Part shown: positions 11,401 to 21,663 of the stretch, piece after piece | How the letters are laid out: every line of letters starts with the position of its first letter | How positions within the stretch are numbered: position 1 is the first letter of the stretch | From: Siderastrea radians | Lineage: Eukaryota > Cnidaria > Anthozoa > Scleractinia > Rhizangiidae | DNA: 64,000 nt | Reading direction: 5' to 3' | Assembly (NCBI GenBank): GCA_964017195.1 | Contig: OZ024898.1 | Location: 8,869,294 to 8,933,293 of the forward strand | The notes under the pieces: model-generated | What the model was told of the DNA's origin: nothing | The model's database searches: none | Seen by the model: only the letters and a program-made list of their open reading frames with translations | Translations under genes and position numbers: made by a program

Positions 11401-14400
11401 CTTCCCTTTTCATTTCTCAAATAACCAACTAACATTTGAAAGGAAGATGTTAGATGAAACAAAACATTTGATGAGATGGTCTCATGAAGTCATTCTCAAG
11501 TCTGAGTAATATACTGGGATGTCAGTAATGAATGTGCTGTACCGCGAAGCGCTCTGAAATGAAATTAAGAATATATCAAGTGTAGGCATGAGTGCTAGGA
11601 AGTGAGCAATACTGCCCTACATAAATTCCCCCAGCCACAGAGCTTTAAAGAAGAAATTAGAAAATTATAAGAACCAGGAACAAAGAAAAATCTTTGACCC
11701 AGCAGGATTATAATGACCTGCTCCCAGCTTGGCCTTGTAGCTCAGTTGGTTAGAGTGACGGTGATCTGATCCGGAGGTCGTGGTTTCAAATTCCGCTGGG
11801 GTCAAAGATTTTTCTTTGATCCTGGTTCTCAGGGCAGTATTGCTCACTTCCTAGCACTCATACATACACTTCATATGTTCTTAATTTCATCCTGGGATGT
11901 CAGGTGACTTTGAGTCATATAAGCCTAACTCTTCACTGCCCTGCAAACAGAGTCTCCCTTGATCTTCCTACAAAAATGGGAGGAAAAGGGAAGATTGAAG
12001 AGGGCTTATCCACAAAGGTTGTCTTCAGCCAGCAGCACACTAGAAAGTTTAACAACCTCTTGTGGTAAAATTGATTGCCAGGGATCATCAGTGATTTTCA
12101 TTTTTATTTGCAGGAACAGGCACACTAGGTGTGTGCCAGCTAGCAAATCCTAGATATCGGCACTCATTTCAGCAATCAGATTGCTGTCACAGTAGCCAGC
12201 CCACCTGGATATTTCCAGCATTAGGGATGCAGAATGGTCCTTGGAAAATGATGGGTCTCGGCAAATTTTAGGAGTCTCGAAATCTCGGCGTCACAAACTA
12301 GAGTCTAGGTATCTCATGCTCGCAAAAAATAAGGCTGGTCCTCGAATCTGGAATCTGGAATTTTGAAATTTGAGTCTTGGAGTCTCGCAAGGCAAGCGAA
12401 AGTTAAATCTGAATGAACAGTCATAAACCGACAGCAGGAACAACAGCAAGACAGAGAAAACTAAAGAATAAGCTTAATCATGATGAACGACTCAACATCA
12501 CCATCACTACTGTAGATAAATTCTGCTTGTAAATTGCGGTATTATGCCTGCCAGCAGTGCTCGTAAACATCCCATATTAGAAATAATTTTGCAACAGAGC
12601 ATTGTAAAAGTCTGATGCTCAGATTTCTACATCAAGGCGTCTCGCACTTGGATTTTTGAATTGCTGCATCTCGGCTAGGGTTTGAAAAAAAAAAGTAAAA
12701 TCTTGGTCTCAGCTTTTAAACGAGGTTCACAGTGTCTCGGCAAGTCTCAGATTTTACCATTCTATACCCCTAGCATTTGCCAAAGCAACTGTAGACAATT
12801 GCTTAGTGAATCAATGGCTTTACCTTGCACCAGTCTTACAGGGAAAGAAGTGACAGGTATCTTACCTGCAATATCCCAAAGCTGTAGACGAATCAATGTA
12901 TCTTGGTCCCAGTTTATAACCTTGAGTGCGAAGTCCACTCCAATGTATTTACAGTTAAGGAAAAACTTTCACAAAAACGTAAACGACGGACTATTTGAAG
13001 CCCAAGTGCAATTTGATGGTGGGAAAACTGTGCCGGGAAAAAGGAATCTTTAATGTACTTATTTATGTTAAGCTCCAGGGTGGGGTGGAGGGGGGCTGGG
13101 AAAATGACATACAAGGCTGTTCCCTGGGTAGGGACTTTGAACATACATGGTGCCCCAATTATTTGACTTTCAGAGAAAAAGTTACTCTGGGGGCTGAAAT
13201 TTGACATTCATTAGTTGTCCGAGGGTAAGGAATTTGACTCTGGCTTCTCTAAAAATGTCATATTCCCCGGGGGTAGTGCCCCCCCCCCCACAACCACCCT
13301 GGGGCTTAACATTGATAGGTGCTTAAATAGATCTATCGAAAATCTAAGAGAAACCTGAAATATTACACACTTGTAAACAAAACTAGAGAGGTTCAGTGAA
13401 GTGATCAATCGGCAAAATAAATAAATAAATAAATAAATAAATAAAAACACCAATACTACAACGAACTTTATAAAATTGTTTGGTAGTATAGCTGTACATG
13501 CCGGTACGTAGCATGTGATGACCTTTAAGGTGATTCCATTCAATTGCATTGCGCATCCTTTCTGCGCATCATTTATTGCGTGATTAGCGCGCGCACGAGC
13601 GCGCGGGCGTTCGGATCTTGATAGGTTTTCTATGGAAGCTGAGCAGTTCAGAGAAATAAATGGTCGTTTTCTCCCAAACGAACTCGGTGACCCCACTTTT
13701 TTATTCCATTTATTTAAGGAAAATACGACTTTACATGATATATTCAAATTTGAAGAATTTTTCATTATTCAATTTTGAAATATTCCGGTTGATTCACTGT
13801 TACAGTCAGATTTTGGGCGTTTCACTGGAACCGTGCAGACGCTCGATTTGCCTATAGTTTCAAATTAGTTTCATTGTTATGGCAATTTTAAGACTTTTTA
13901 CTGAAACATTGTACTTCTATCATAAGAATAATGCTTATATTTCATTGCCAGTTATAACTTTGTTGAAGTAATGGGTGTCTCTAGTACAAGGATAGGTTTT
14001 TTTAATATTGCTGTCTAAACATAGCAAAGTACCTATAGACTACAGCCCCGTAGCGTGAAATCAGACACGGTGACCCCCTCTTTTTATTTTATTTTTTTAA
14101 TGTACTAGGTGTAATGAGTAACTCTGCAAAGTTTCAACCAATTCTCATTACAACTTCTTTTTCGATGGAATCACCTTAAGCATATGACATTTAAGCTTAC
14201 TAATTTCAAAACACGTTCATTTGCTGAATAACACAAAGTCTTTTTACCTACGATCGTTCTGTAGCAAAGGATATTGTAGCCCTGTAATGCACAGAGAAGA
14301 ACTGGTGAACATATCGCTTTATAATGCTCGTCTTTCCAACTCCAAGGTCACCAATGACTAGAACTTTGAACAAGTATTCTTTCTTCTCACCCGCTGATTC

Positions 14401-14508
14401 CTGGAGAAACCGCAAAATTCAGCAATGTAAGAAACACACAGAATACCACTGCTTCGTTGTCAATCGTCAAACAAGGACTTAAAACGACAAAGAAGGAATT
14501 CATACCAT
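5495..14508 (-). CDS. rab32: Rab32/Rab38-family small GTPase, seven coding exons
   Basis: Coding exons, 5' to 3': 14508-14506, 14400-14275, 12944-12866, 11038-11010, 8579-8427, 8020-7877 and 5641-5495. They join in phase to give 226 aa, the usual Rab32 length. Visible motifs: P-loop GDLGVGKT (18-25), switch I Thr43, WDIAGQE (66-72, with the Ile-Ala typical of Rab32/38 in place of Thr-Ala), NKCD (129-132), ETSAK (159-163), and a C-terminal Cys-Cys (225-226) for double geranylgeranylation. Rab32/38 proteins direct traffic to lysosome-related organelles and act at mitochondria and phagosomes; that role is family knowledge. The start codon is the last codon of exon 1 and an in-frame TAG lies shortly upstream, so no longer start is open. 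Five introns are GT-AG and one is AT-AC. The introns carry most of the repeats in this part of the window. Rab32 is favoured over Rab38 only by overall feel; a single pre-duplication ancestor is possible. Confidence 0.94.
6033..6202. mobile_element. 170-bp MITE in Rab32 intron 6
   Basis: The two ends are about 60-bp diverged inverted repeats (ATTCCAAA..GGAAAATACATTA on each side, continuing through GTCTC..TTAATTGGCCCTT). Non-coding; flanking duplication not evident. Confidence 0.7.
6218..7648. repeat. 106-bp satellite array, about 13 copies, in Rab32 intron 6
   Basis: A tandem array with an exact 106-bp step between successive CTTTCATTTGAATG words in its core. Each unit carries GATTTCATCCACAGACTC, GAACCACCTTG(T/C)ACAGC, ATAATAAACAGCACCAC and GAAAGTACTACTCAGTAGC. 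Central copies are nearly identical, while the first and last are diverged, as expected if homogenisation is strongest in the middle. It is non-coding and wholly intronic. Diverged relatives occur elsewhere in the window. Confidence 0.93.
8741..9119. repeat. Palindromic TAGGATCCTA array in Rab32 intron 4
   Basis: About 18 GGATCC words lie within 380 bp, mostly extended to the palindromes TAGGATCCTA, CAGGATCCTG or hybrids, with irregular 5-25 nt spacing and occasional AAGATCCTATAGGATC variants. Every unit is its own reverse complement, so the whole tract can pair within or between copies. No regular period. Confidence 0.9.
9274..10070. mobile_element. 797-bp inverted-repeat element with CGAAAGTAGCGACC motifs
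   Basis: Terminal inverted repeats ACC(G/A)TAAAGTTCCGAAAGTAAC bound it. Several copies of CGAAAGTAGCGACC sit just inside both ends, while the centre is unrelated. Sub-terminal repeats of this type are often transposase-binding sites. No transposase ORF, so non-autonomous. Confidence 0.75.
10258..10664. mobile_element. Fold-back element with TTTTCACTAG ends
   Basis: TTTTCACTAGC at the left and GCTAGTGAAAA at the right. Internal copies of CTAGTGAAAAC and CAACTCC/GGAGTTG motifs alternate in orientation, so it can form several stems. Non-coding, in Rab32 intron 4. Confidence 0.65.
10810..10910 (-). repeat. Diverged single copy of the 106-bp satellite
   Basis: Carries AAAGTTACTAAGCAGTAC.TTCCTGTG and GGTGGTTCTAACTTTTGAG, the reverse complement of the satellite monomer, about 3.2 kb from the array and in opposite orientation. 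Confidence 0.6.
11526..11891 (+). mobile_element. Inverted-repeat element with tRNA-like core and 12-bp duplication
   Basis: CTGGGATGTCAG lies on both sides (11514-11525 and 11892-11903). Two long arms pair across the element (TGAGTGCTAGGAAGTGAGCA and AACCAGGA.CAAAGAAAAATC with their complements), the left arm carrying about 60 nt extra. Between them, 11731-11803 is a tRNA-like sequence with TAGCTCAGTTGG (box A) and GGTTTCAAATTCC (box B). It looks like a tRNA-derived element with inverted flanking arms. The tRNA part is not a convincing functional tRNA. In Rab32 intron 3. Confidence 0.75.
12222..12771. mobile_element. Inverted-repeat element rich in TCTCGG words, in Rab32 intron 3
   Basis: Ends TAGGGATGCAGAATGGT and ACCATTCTATACCCCTA are inverted repeats. 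The interior is full of GTCTCGG / GAATCT words. It ends about 95 nt before Rab32 exon 3 in genomic order. A relative with GGGGTGTAGAAA ends sits at 52496-52822. Confidence 0.6.
12945..14274 (-). other. U12-type AT-AC intron of the Rab32 gene
   Basis: The intron starts with ATATCCTTT, an exact U12 donor, and ends with AC. A perfect U12 branch-point motif TTCCTTAAC lies at 12954-12962, with the branch A about 10 nt from the 3' end. Splicing here joins Thr43 to Ile44 in phase 0 and restores the conserved RATIGVDF block. No GT donor near the end of exon 2 gives a sensible product, since reading on meets an in-frame TAG before the next GTAAA. The 1330-nt intron also contains a TTAA-flanked inverted-repeat element at 13529-14175. 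Confidence 0.9.
13529..14175. mobile_element. 647-bp TTAA-flanked element inside the U12 intron
   Basis: GGTGATTCCAT at the left and ATGGAATCACC at the right are inverted, and TTAA abuts both ends (13525-13528 and 14176-14179). A TTAA target and short inverted termini are the hallmark of piggyBac-type transposition. There is no transposase, so it would be non-autonomous. A (TAAA)n tract is at about 13416-13445, just outside the left end. Confidence 0.65.
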
Positions 14509-14597
14509 TCTCTTCAATGGAAAGTACTGGAAGAGCTATTGGAAATTTAGTTTAAGCTTAAATTTTTGTAAGTTTGTTGTCCGCCAAGTTACTAAAA

Positions 14598-14621
14598 GTC
14601 GGCCACCATCTTGTCATGTGA
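14598..14621 (-). promoter_or_regulatory. Putative Rab32 promoter sites: YY1-like site next to MITF/TFE-type E-box
   Basis: About 90-115 nt upstream of the start codon, the minus strand reads CAAGATGGTGGCC, close to the YY1 promoter motif (CAAGATGGCGGC). It directly adjoins TCACATGA (14614-14621), which fits the TCAYRTGA site of MiT/TFE bHLH-leucine-zipper factors. YY1 sites commonly sit near the transcription start. Vertebrate RAB32 and RAB38 are known MITF-responsive genes. Function here is inferred from motif and position only. Confidence 0.45.
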
Positions 14622-16556
14622 TGGCTGACGATATACTGTGAATTTTGATTGGTGTGCGTTGATTGATTGTGCGTTTTTCATTGTGATGAATTCGGCAAAT
14701 AGTAGCTTGTTTCTCATTGGATAGCTTTATACGGAAAATGTTAACTTCGAACAGCAAGTCAGTTTTAAAATTTTTAAGAGGCCGTCGATATATTAGTTTA
14801 TATTGCAAATATTCGATTCACCAGTTACCATAAACGTCACATTATTATTGTTATTTTTTACTCCAGTTCACCCTCGAGAGATTGTCTGCCGAAGACGGCC
14901 GAAGAATAGGCGAAGACTTCCGAATTTTACCGAAGATGATCACATAACTTCAAAAGGTTCATATATATATGTAATTCCCGGGCCCAAGGCGGGAAGATAC
15001 TTGTATCCAGAAACAAGGTCTTAATTTTTTTATAGGTACATTAAAAAAAAAAAATTCGAGTTTCTCTCGAGCCATTATGACTTGTGGACAGCGTAACAGC
15101 ATGCGCCTAAGGAAACTGCGCAGAGCACAGCCTTACCATCCTCTGTTGGGGTGGTGAGCTGTGACTTTATGACGGCTGTATCGGTTTCAAAAACGGGCAA
15201 AACTAATGGCGATAAAGGTGACATTTACTGAGGTTTTTGCAACGATGAAAATTAAATAAGAATTCTCAAAAGTACTGCCACGTTGCTTTGCGTTGTTTTT
15301 CTGTGCTCACTTTGGCGATTTTAATAAGGCTTGCGAAAGCCATGGTTTTCAGAATAACGGCCCGCCTCGTTCGGAAAGTAGAGAAACCGTGGTTAGCGTC
15401 TTTTTAACACCTGTTGTCATAAAATAACCCATTGTATAGTGAAATGCAGTATTTATGTGTTGTTGAAGTGGGATAGAGATGGCAAGCAGTATTACTACTA
15501 CTGCACTTCCCCGCTTTGATGGGAGGTTGGGATACTAGTCTGTCCCAATGTTACCCCCAACCCCCCGCATTTTGTTGAGCCCCCTAACGGGTTTGCCAAT
15601 ACCCATTCCACCACCCATTCATGCACCTGTAAGGATAAAGACATTAGGCCATTTGTACGAGAGAAAAATCGTGTCAAATCTCATCTAAGAGCTCTTCAGT
15701 AAAATGGGTCTTATTCTAGTCCCGTCTTAGCTTATATGCTACCTTTAAAAGTTTCAACAGGGGCTCTGAGTAACGCCACTTGAATAAAAACAGAAAAATA
15801 ATTTATGGCGAACACTTGGGGTCTTTCGACACTCGTTCAAATGCGGCATTTTTAGGTCTATTATAGCTTGGCGCAACCATTGTAGATTTGGTGGAATCAC
15901 TTGTTGTAAATTCTATCAGGAACCTTAATTCGCCACAAGGGTCTCTGACAGTGAGGGGGATAAGAATTAAGCTCAGACAGATCCTATGAGGGGGAAATGA
16001 GTTTGATTCGGCCACACTACTGATCGAGGCAACAACTAACATTGAAACATCAACCGTCAATCCCTGTATCGCCAAGAAAAGAGAAACAGGCGGAGGGCGG
16101 CCGCAAAACAGTTAGGGACGTCACACAAACACTGAGTTGACACCTCGATGGCGAGATGCCGTTAATGGCCTATGCTCCATGCAGTTGGAGCGATGGGCAG
16201 AAGTAAATATTAAGTAATTGAAAGCCTAAGGAAATATGTCAGCTATATCAAGTAAGTAAACACTTCAAAAGGCCAAACGTCAGATTTGAAGAGATGAAAA
16301 CCTAAGAAAAATGGCCCAGTTTTGTTCAAAGACCTATACAGTACAGTAAGACAATATTAATTTGTCTTTGCACTGGGATGGCTAGGATGGAAATGAGTAC
16401 AACTTGAAAACGTTAGGCCAGCTTTTTTCAGGTTTTGTGGTTATATCTTGAAAAAAGTCACGTCAAGAACTTATTGTGGTTTGCTCACCTTGCGAAAATT
16501 CACTTATATCTTCCTTTTGGCGTTCTACGAACATTTTGTGTGCGAGTGAACGTACT
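14622..16556. other. Intergenic upstream of Rab32
   Basis: No coding block recognised. Contains a purine-rich CGAAGA run at 14888-14940 and a short inverted patch near 15500-15545. The 90-aa and shorter ORFs here have no recognisable motif. Confidence 0.5.
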
Positions 16557-16795
16557 TAACCCTTTAAAGCCCCGATATAAAACTTCATATTCTCCTTACT
16601 GTTCTCCATACAATTCTTATGATACTTGTAAGGAGAATTTGTCTGAATATCAAGACATGTCATCCTTGGTGATCACTTTCTTTGTTCTCATCACTTGAAT
16701 GTTTGAACAAGTATTTATAATGTAAAGAGAAATTTCATTTTCATCACCGCTAGGGATTAAAGGATTAATTAATCATAATTTTAGCACGGTTTTGA
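16557..16795 (+). repeat. Interspersed repeat, intact copy (related to 55858-56256)
   Basis: Starts AACCCTTTAAAGCCC.GATATAAAA, passes through TATTCTCCTTACTGTTCTCC and CTCATCACTTGAAT, and ends in a diverged inverted GGATTAAAGG terminus. The same sequence on the other strand is found interrupted near the third SDR exon. Confidence 0.75.
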
Positions 16796-17508
16796 TAAAA
16801 CACTAACAAAATCCCCGTGACGACATAGTCACGGTAAGTTACAAACAACATGTACAACACAGACAGGCCATGGATAAATTTCAGTGGTTAGTTCCATTGA
16901 GGTATCCACTTGAGCACTTCCCTCAGCTGTGGCTTAGAACCGGGTTGAGGGTCAGTGATATGATGATGCTAAAAGCCTTACAAGAGATTTATGAAACAGA
17001 ACTATGCATGTTTATTGATTCGTGGTGGTACACCCGACTGAGGGTCAAGAATGCATTCTTCATAAAACTTCACCCTAATAACATTATCAGGGATAATGGA
17101 ATAGTAATTCCTGAAGCTTATGACTGCGTGCTCACGGTCAAGATAACAGGAAACCGGTACTACAGCGGACCTATGACGGAACACAGCAACAGAATAATGA
17201 GAATTGGAAGCGAGACCACCAGCCATAGCTAGCTTGCGTGCAGACGTTTCCTATTCATGCTTGATTATTTCCTTCGCTTCATGTGCGAAGCAAAGGAAAT
17301 AACCTCTATTCTGATTATCGGTGACTAGTAACCATCGAAAAAAAAACAGTAGTGAGTAGCCGAACTGTCGCGCGATCTACATCCCAAGTGACCACACCAA
17401 AAGCGCACACTTTATTATCATTAAACTATGCATTTCAAAAGCATATGACGAAGCGCTTCTGGCATCTTCACCAGCTTTTCCACTACCGGATTAAAAGGTT
17501 AAGTTTCT
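16796..17508. other. Intergenic, no confident gene
   Basis: One 120-aa ORF (16870-17232, plus) has no recognisable motif, no splice context and an overlapping antisense ORF of 74 aa. I treat both as chance. Confidence 0.4.
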
Positions 17509-18062
17509 GGCCCAAGGATGATACAGCAGTAACCGCTGTATATTGATATCCTGGTCAAAATTAAGCCAATTCGTTGTTGACCAAGATTATCCACATAATC
17601 CTAAATAAACCCAGAATTAGACAAAGATAGCGGCATCGAACAAACTTCTCGACCAAGGATGACACAGCAGTAACCACCGTACATTCATATCCTGATCAAA
17701 ATTAAGCCATTCGTTGTTGACCAAGATTATCGGACATAATTCTAAATAAACCCAGATTTAGATAGCGGCACCGAACAATCTTCTCGACCAGGGTGACAAA
17801 ACAGTAACCGCCTTTCATTCATATCCTGATCAAAATTAATCCATTCTTTATTACCAAATATTTATCCCTATCATCCTAAAAAAAAAACCAGAATTAGACA
17901 AGGAAAATGGACCGGCAAATCTTCTCGCCCAAGGTGACACTCCCAGTAACTGCCCCTCCATTCATGTCCTCAATAATCAAAATTAAGTTAGTCGTTATTA
18001 ACAAATATTATCCCATGATCCTTAATAACCAAGGATTAAACAGAGATAACGGCACTGTGAGA
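17509..18062. repeat. Tandem repeat, about 140 bp, four diverged copies
   Basis: Copies begin near 17509, 17650, 17787 and 17926 with a (T/C)CGACCAAGG.TGACAC..CAGTAACCG block, followed by CATATCCTGATCAAAATTAA, GTTGTTGACCAAGATTATC and TAATCCTAAATAAACCCAGA. Confidence 0.85.
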
Positions 18063-20116
18063 CAGATTAAAACCATGTAAATTATACCATCGTGTTTACC
18101 GCAAACCGACTGCTTTTGCATGCTGTTACTAAAACCTTGGAATTATCGAATTGGAAGAAAAGAAGGTGAATGAAGGGTAATGGACTATGCCAGCATTTTT
18201 TGTCGCATTTCTTTCGTTATAGTAAGGGAGGAGAATCATTTCTACTCTACTCTCCCCCAAATGGGACGACACTATACGTAGTTACTTTCAGTATCAAATT
18301 TACAACGGGTTGTAGACGTACATCTTAGTAGAAACTTGAAGGTAGCGAGAACGCGAAGAATTGACCATACGCATCGAAGAAGACAAGAAAAAAAATCGAT
18401 AGCAGAAAAAGCTAACAACATTATTTTCAAATAAGAAGCCGTTTATGGGCAAGAGCCAAGAGAAAGGAATGAAAGGCGCACGTAAGAGGCGTGAATAATC
18501 GCGCGATCCATGTACGAATCTCATCAATTTCCACGTTTCTAGGCTCCCATTCAGTTTGGAAAGAAACAACTGAAATTATCGCAGTTGTGAAGGCTTTTCT
18601 TAACAAGAACCTTTCTGAGAGACTTGTTAAAGAGAACCAGGTCAACTGAATAAACACCGAAGAAACAGTTTTTAGAGACAAACTCCTACATTTTGATTTA
18701 TGTATTTCGTGCAGAAAACCAAAAGAATTTCCTATATCGGATCATTTAATCTTAGTGGGGGATGTTGCATTAACGAATATCCCAATTTACTACAAGGAAA
18801 AAATTTCGATTAGATCAATTATATTGGGTAATGATAATGTTAAACTGATTAGAAGATGTATTATCATTAGACGGTAAAAAAAATTGCCCCAAAGAGGACA
18901 AAGGGGAGGGATTGATCTCCAAAATCAAATTATTGATTTGACGAATCACAGGAGCACGGACCCAGAAAATTTAAGGAAAAAAACATTCATGAACTAGAGG
19001 TCTGGCATTTTTTGTGAAGTAACTCAGTTTGATGTCTTTTTATTCATCACTTGAATATTTAAGTGACACAAAATTTTATGAGGTTAAATTTTATTCGCGC
19101 ATTTTTAGCTGCTACTAAAAACAACATTTTCAAATTCAATCATTTTTTTTAAATTAAAGCATAGGAAAGTTTGGTTACAGTTTGGTTACAGTTAAACCCA
19201 AATATTTAAGGAGATTAAAAAAACAGTCATCATTTATGAGGTGGTCAGAGGGGATAGCAGATTTTTCAGGGGCAAATTGAAAAATTCATAACTGATAACC
19301 CCTCCCCTGAATGCAATTGTTTTTCTTCATAACCTCTTCCTTCAGGAGGGTCCCCCAAAATTTATGAAAACGTACAACCCTCTTCAAGGGGATTTAGTGT
19401 CAAAACACCCATTTATACAATGAATGTTTAATGTTACAAAAGCGTCAAAGTACAGTACATTACTAGGAGGTTCAATCAAATGGAGAAGTCTCCTGCTGCA
19501 AGTTTGCGGTTGACCGTTAAACTGATCCGTGCGGTGAGTATGTTCAGCGTCTCAAAGGTATTAAAAAGAAAAGAAAAAGGACACAAAACAAAAGGCTGAA
19601 ATTAGAGCTGAATAAAGAGAAAAAAAATACTTGGTAAGGAGAAAAGTGAAATGACTAATACTGAATATTACTCTATGCGAGAGTTAGTTTAGTGGCTTCT
19701 GCGCGGGCGTTATTTCACCCTGCCAGCAGGCTATAGAGCCTCCCTTAAATTTGGGTCAGATGAAAAAGATACCTTGTTTGTAGGGCGATGATCTTTGGGC
19801 ATTTCACATACGTAACCTGTGATGGAGGTTAGAGCGGTAATTCCGAGTAGTCAACTCAAGAAATTAAAAATTAACAAACTTAACAAACACCTTGACAGTT
19901 ACGGACAAGGCATTAACAATGACAAAGTGATTGCATCAGTTTTAAGCTGAAGATTATCAGGTAAGTAAGCTAGACAAACTTCTGGATATGTAAGAAGAAA
20001 GACTACAGCTCAGAATTGCACAAACTACGAAGAACCGATGGAAATGAGGAAGAAAAGGAAGATGTTGAGTCAAGTAACAGTGATAACATCGTATTACATG
20101 CAGGGTTACTCTAAAG
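18063..20116. other. Intergenic, no feature recognised
   Basis: AT-rich. Both strands were read; short ORFs only, none with a family motif. Confidence 0.5.
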
Positions 20117-20570
20117 CCCGGGGAGGTACTCGATAAAGTTTTATACGGGGAGGCTCCGCCTGGAGGCTCAAACCCTTACCCTTTAATATACTAGTTTTTA
20201 TCAAAATGGCCCCCTTTCATATACCCAGAGCAAAATTGCACCCTTTCTTATACCTCAAAAGTAAGCTAAAACAATAGAATTTCCCATAATCGCCATGTTT
20301 TTTTCCGGGTTTTCCGTCGTTCTGGTCCAGTTGCTCAAAGGGTGCAAGCTTTTATGCAATTTCACGTTGTCATTTGTGCCAAAATTTGGCACCCTTTGAT
20401 ACAGCTCGCTTTAGCCACCATTTCTTCCACTTTGCAGCCGATTTTGTGACCCTTCCATACACTAAAATGGCAATTTTCTCTACCCTTAAGTATACTGCGA
20501 GCTTAAGGCACTCCTTTCGGGCGAAGCCTCCTCGTATAGCCCACTGTAGGGAGTGCCCCCAGGCTCCCGA
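20117..20570. repeat. GGTACTC-ended repeat element, diverged
   Basis: Left end CCCGGGGAGGTACTC and right end GGGAGTGCCCCCAGG are inverted relatives. The inside has tandem words such as CCCTTTCATATACC. Same family style as 42980-43405. An ORF across it (20374-20658) is a by-product. Confidence 0.55.
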
Positions 20571-21552
20571 AGAGGGTACTTATGACATTGACAAAGAACT
20601 ATTTGAAGAGGACAGAGAATTGGAACAGTTTTACGGAGAACTGGAACAGCAAAAGTAAAAATAATTAAGGCAACTTAGGTCAAGGAAGAAAGGCTACAAC
20701 CTAGCGCAATAGATTTCTTCACTGGCCTAGCATTCTTAAAAACACAACTGGATGTTTACTCTCAAGGACAAATGTATAATAGCTTCATCACCGAGTGTAC
20801 GTAACAACACAGTGATGAAGAGGTTATCCCCGAAACGTTTGTTTAAACAACAGCTATTTCAAGTAAGATACTATATGTTTATCGTTAAGAATATGTCTAA
20901 CTGAGTGCTTCGCAGCAAAATCCTTTCCTATCAGTAGGTCCAGTAGATGTTCATTTGCCAGTTATCTTTTGTTATCGGAACAGTTTATAAGACTCTATTT
21001 TCTTCCATAACCCCTTCTTCTACTAGCCAGAGTAATATAGCCTAGATCTCTTTTTGTAATCCTTAATTTTCTTACACCTCCGAGAAATCCCCCATTCCCT
21101 AGCCCGGGCAGAAATAACGAACGTACCCTTACTCTTCTTCAACAACTAGTTGACTGGCTCCCAAACGTTTTTACGTTCTCTTTTCTTATCACTCAACATT
21201 GCACACGTTTCGTTTTCCGGGGATAGAATAGAGAGCAACCGTTTGAAACTTTAATTAAACAACACTGAGTGGCTACAAATGTCTGTGGCACATAATGCTT
21301 TTCTTATATACCAGTAGGCTAATCGTGGACGGATTCTGTGGTAAAGAAAAAAATTCCTAAGCGTTAGGGTTATTTTCTTTCCATCTATTACGGTTACAAT
21401 AATCTGTTTATGTCCTGAAGTGTTTGGACAGTCGATCAAGCTTTAACTTGGTTAGCAATGCAGACGAAAGATTTCGGTAAGAACAGGTGACCACTGCCTG
21501 AGGTTCTCTTTTCGGATTTACATCATTGTGAGTCATATCCCTTATGAAAAAT
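20571..21552. other. Intergenic, no feature recognised
   Basis: No coding or RNA signal found. Confidence 0.5.
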
Positions 21553-21601
<49 letters not shown>

Positions 21602-21663
21602 AATGGTGATGATGATGATGGTAATAATGATGATGATGATGATGACAACGACGACGACAACGG
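21553..21663. repeat. (GAT)n microsatellite with (GAC)n tail
   Basis: About 15 uninterrupted GAT units, then GAT mixed with GGT and AAT, then GAC units. It yields poly-Met and poly-His pseudo-ORFs. Confidence 0.97.

Noticed and set aside
11731..11803. Functional tRNA gene on the plus strand
   Set aside because: Box A and B are present, but the sequence is embedded in an inverted-repeat element with a duplication and the arms pair poorly.
14241..14274. Ordinary GT donor at the end of Rab32 exon 2 (CGATCGTAG|GTAAAA)
   Set aside because: Using it puts an in-frame TAG just before the junction and loses the conserved residues; the AT-AC donor upstream solves both.
16870..17232. 120-aa plus-strand ORF as a gene
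   Set aside because: No recognisable motif, no splice sites tied to other exons, and an equally open antisense frame.
20374..20658. 94-aa ORF with an acidic tail
   Set aside because: Most of it lies in a GGTACTC-type repeat element; only the last 29 residues look protein-like, which is too little to support a gene.
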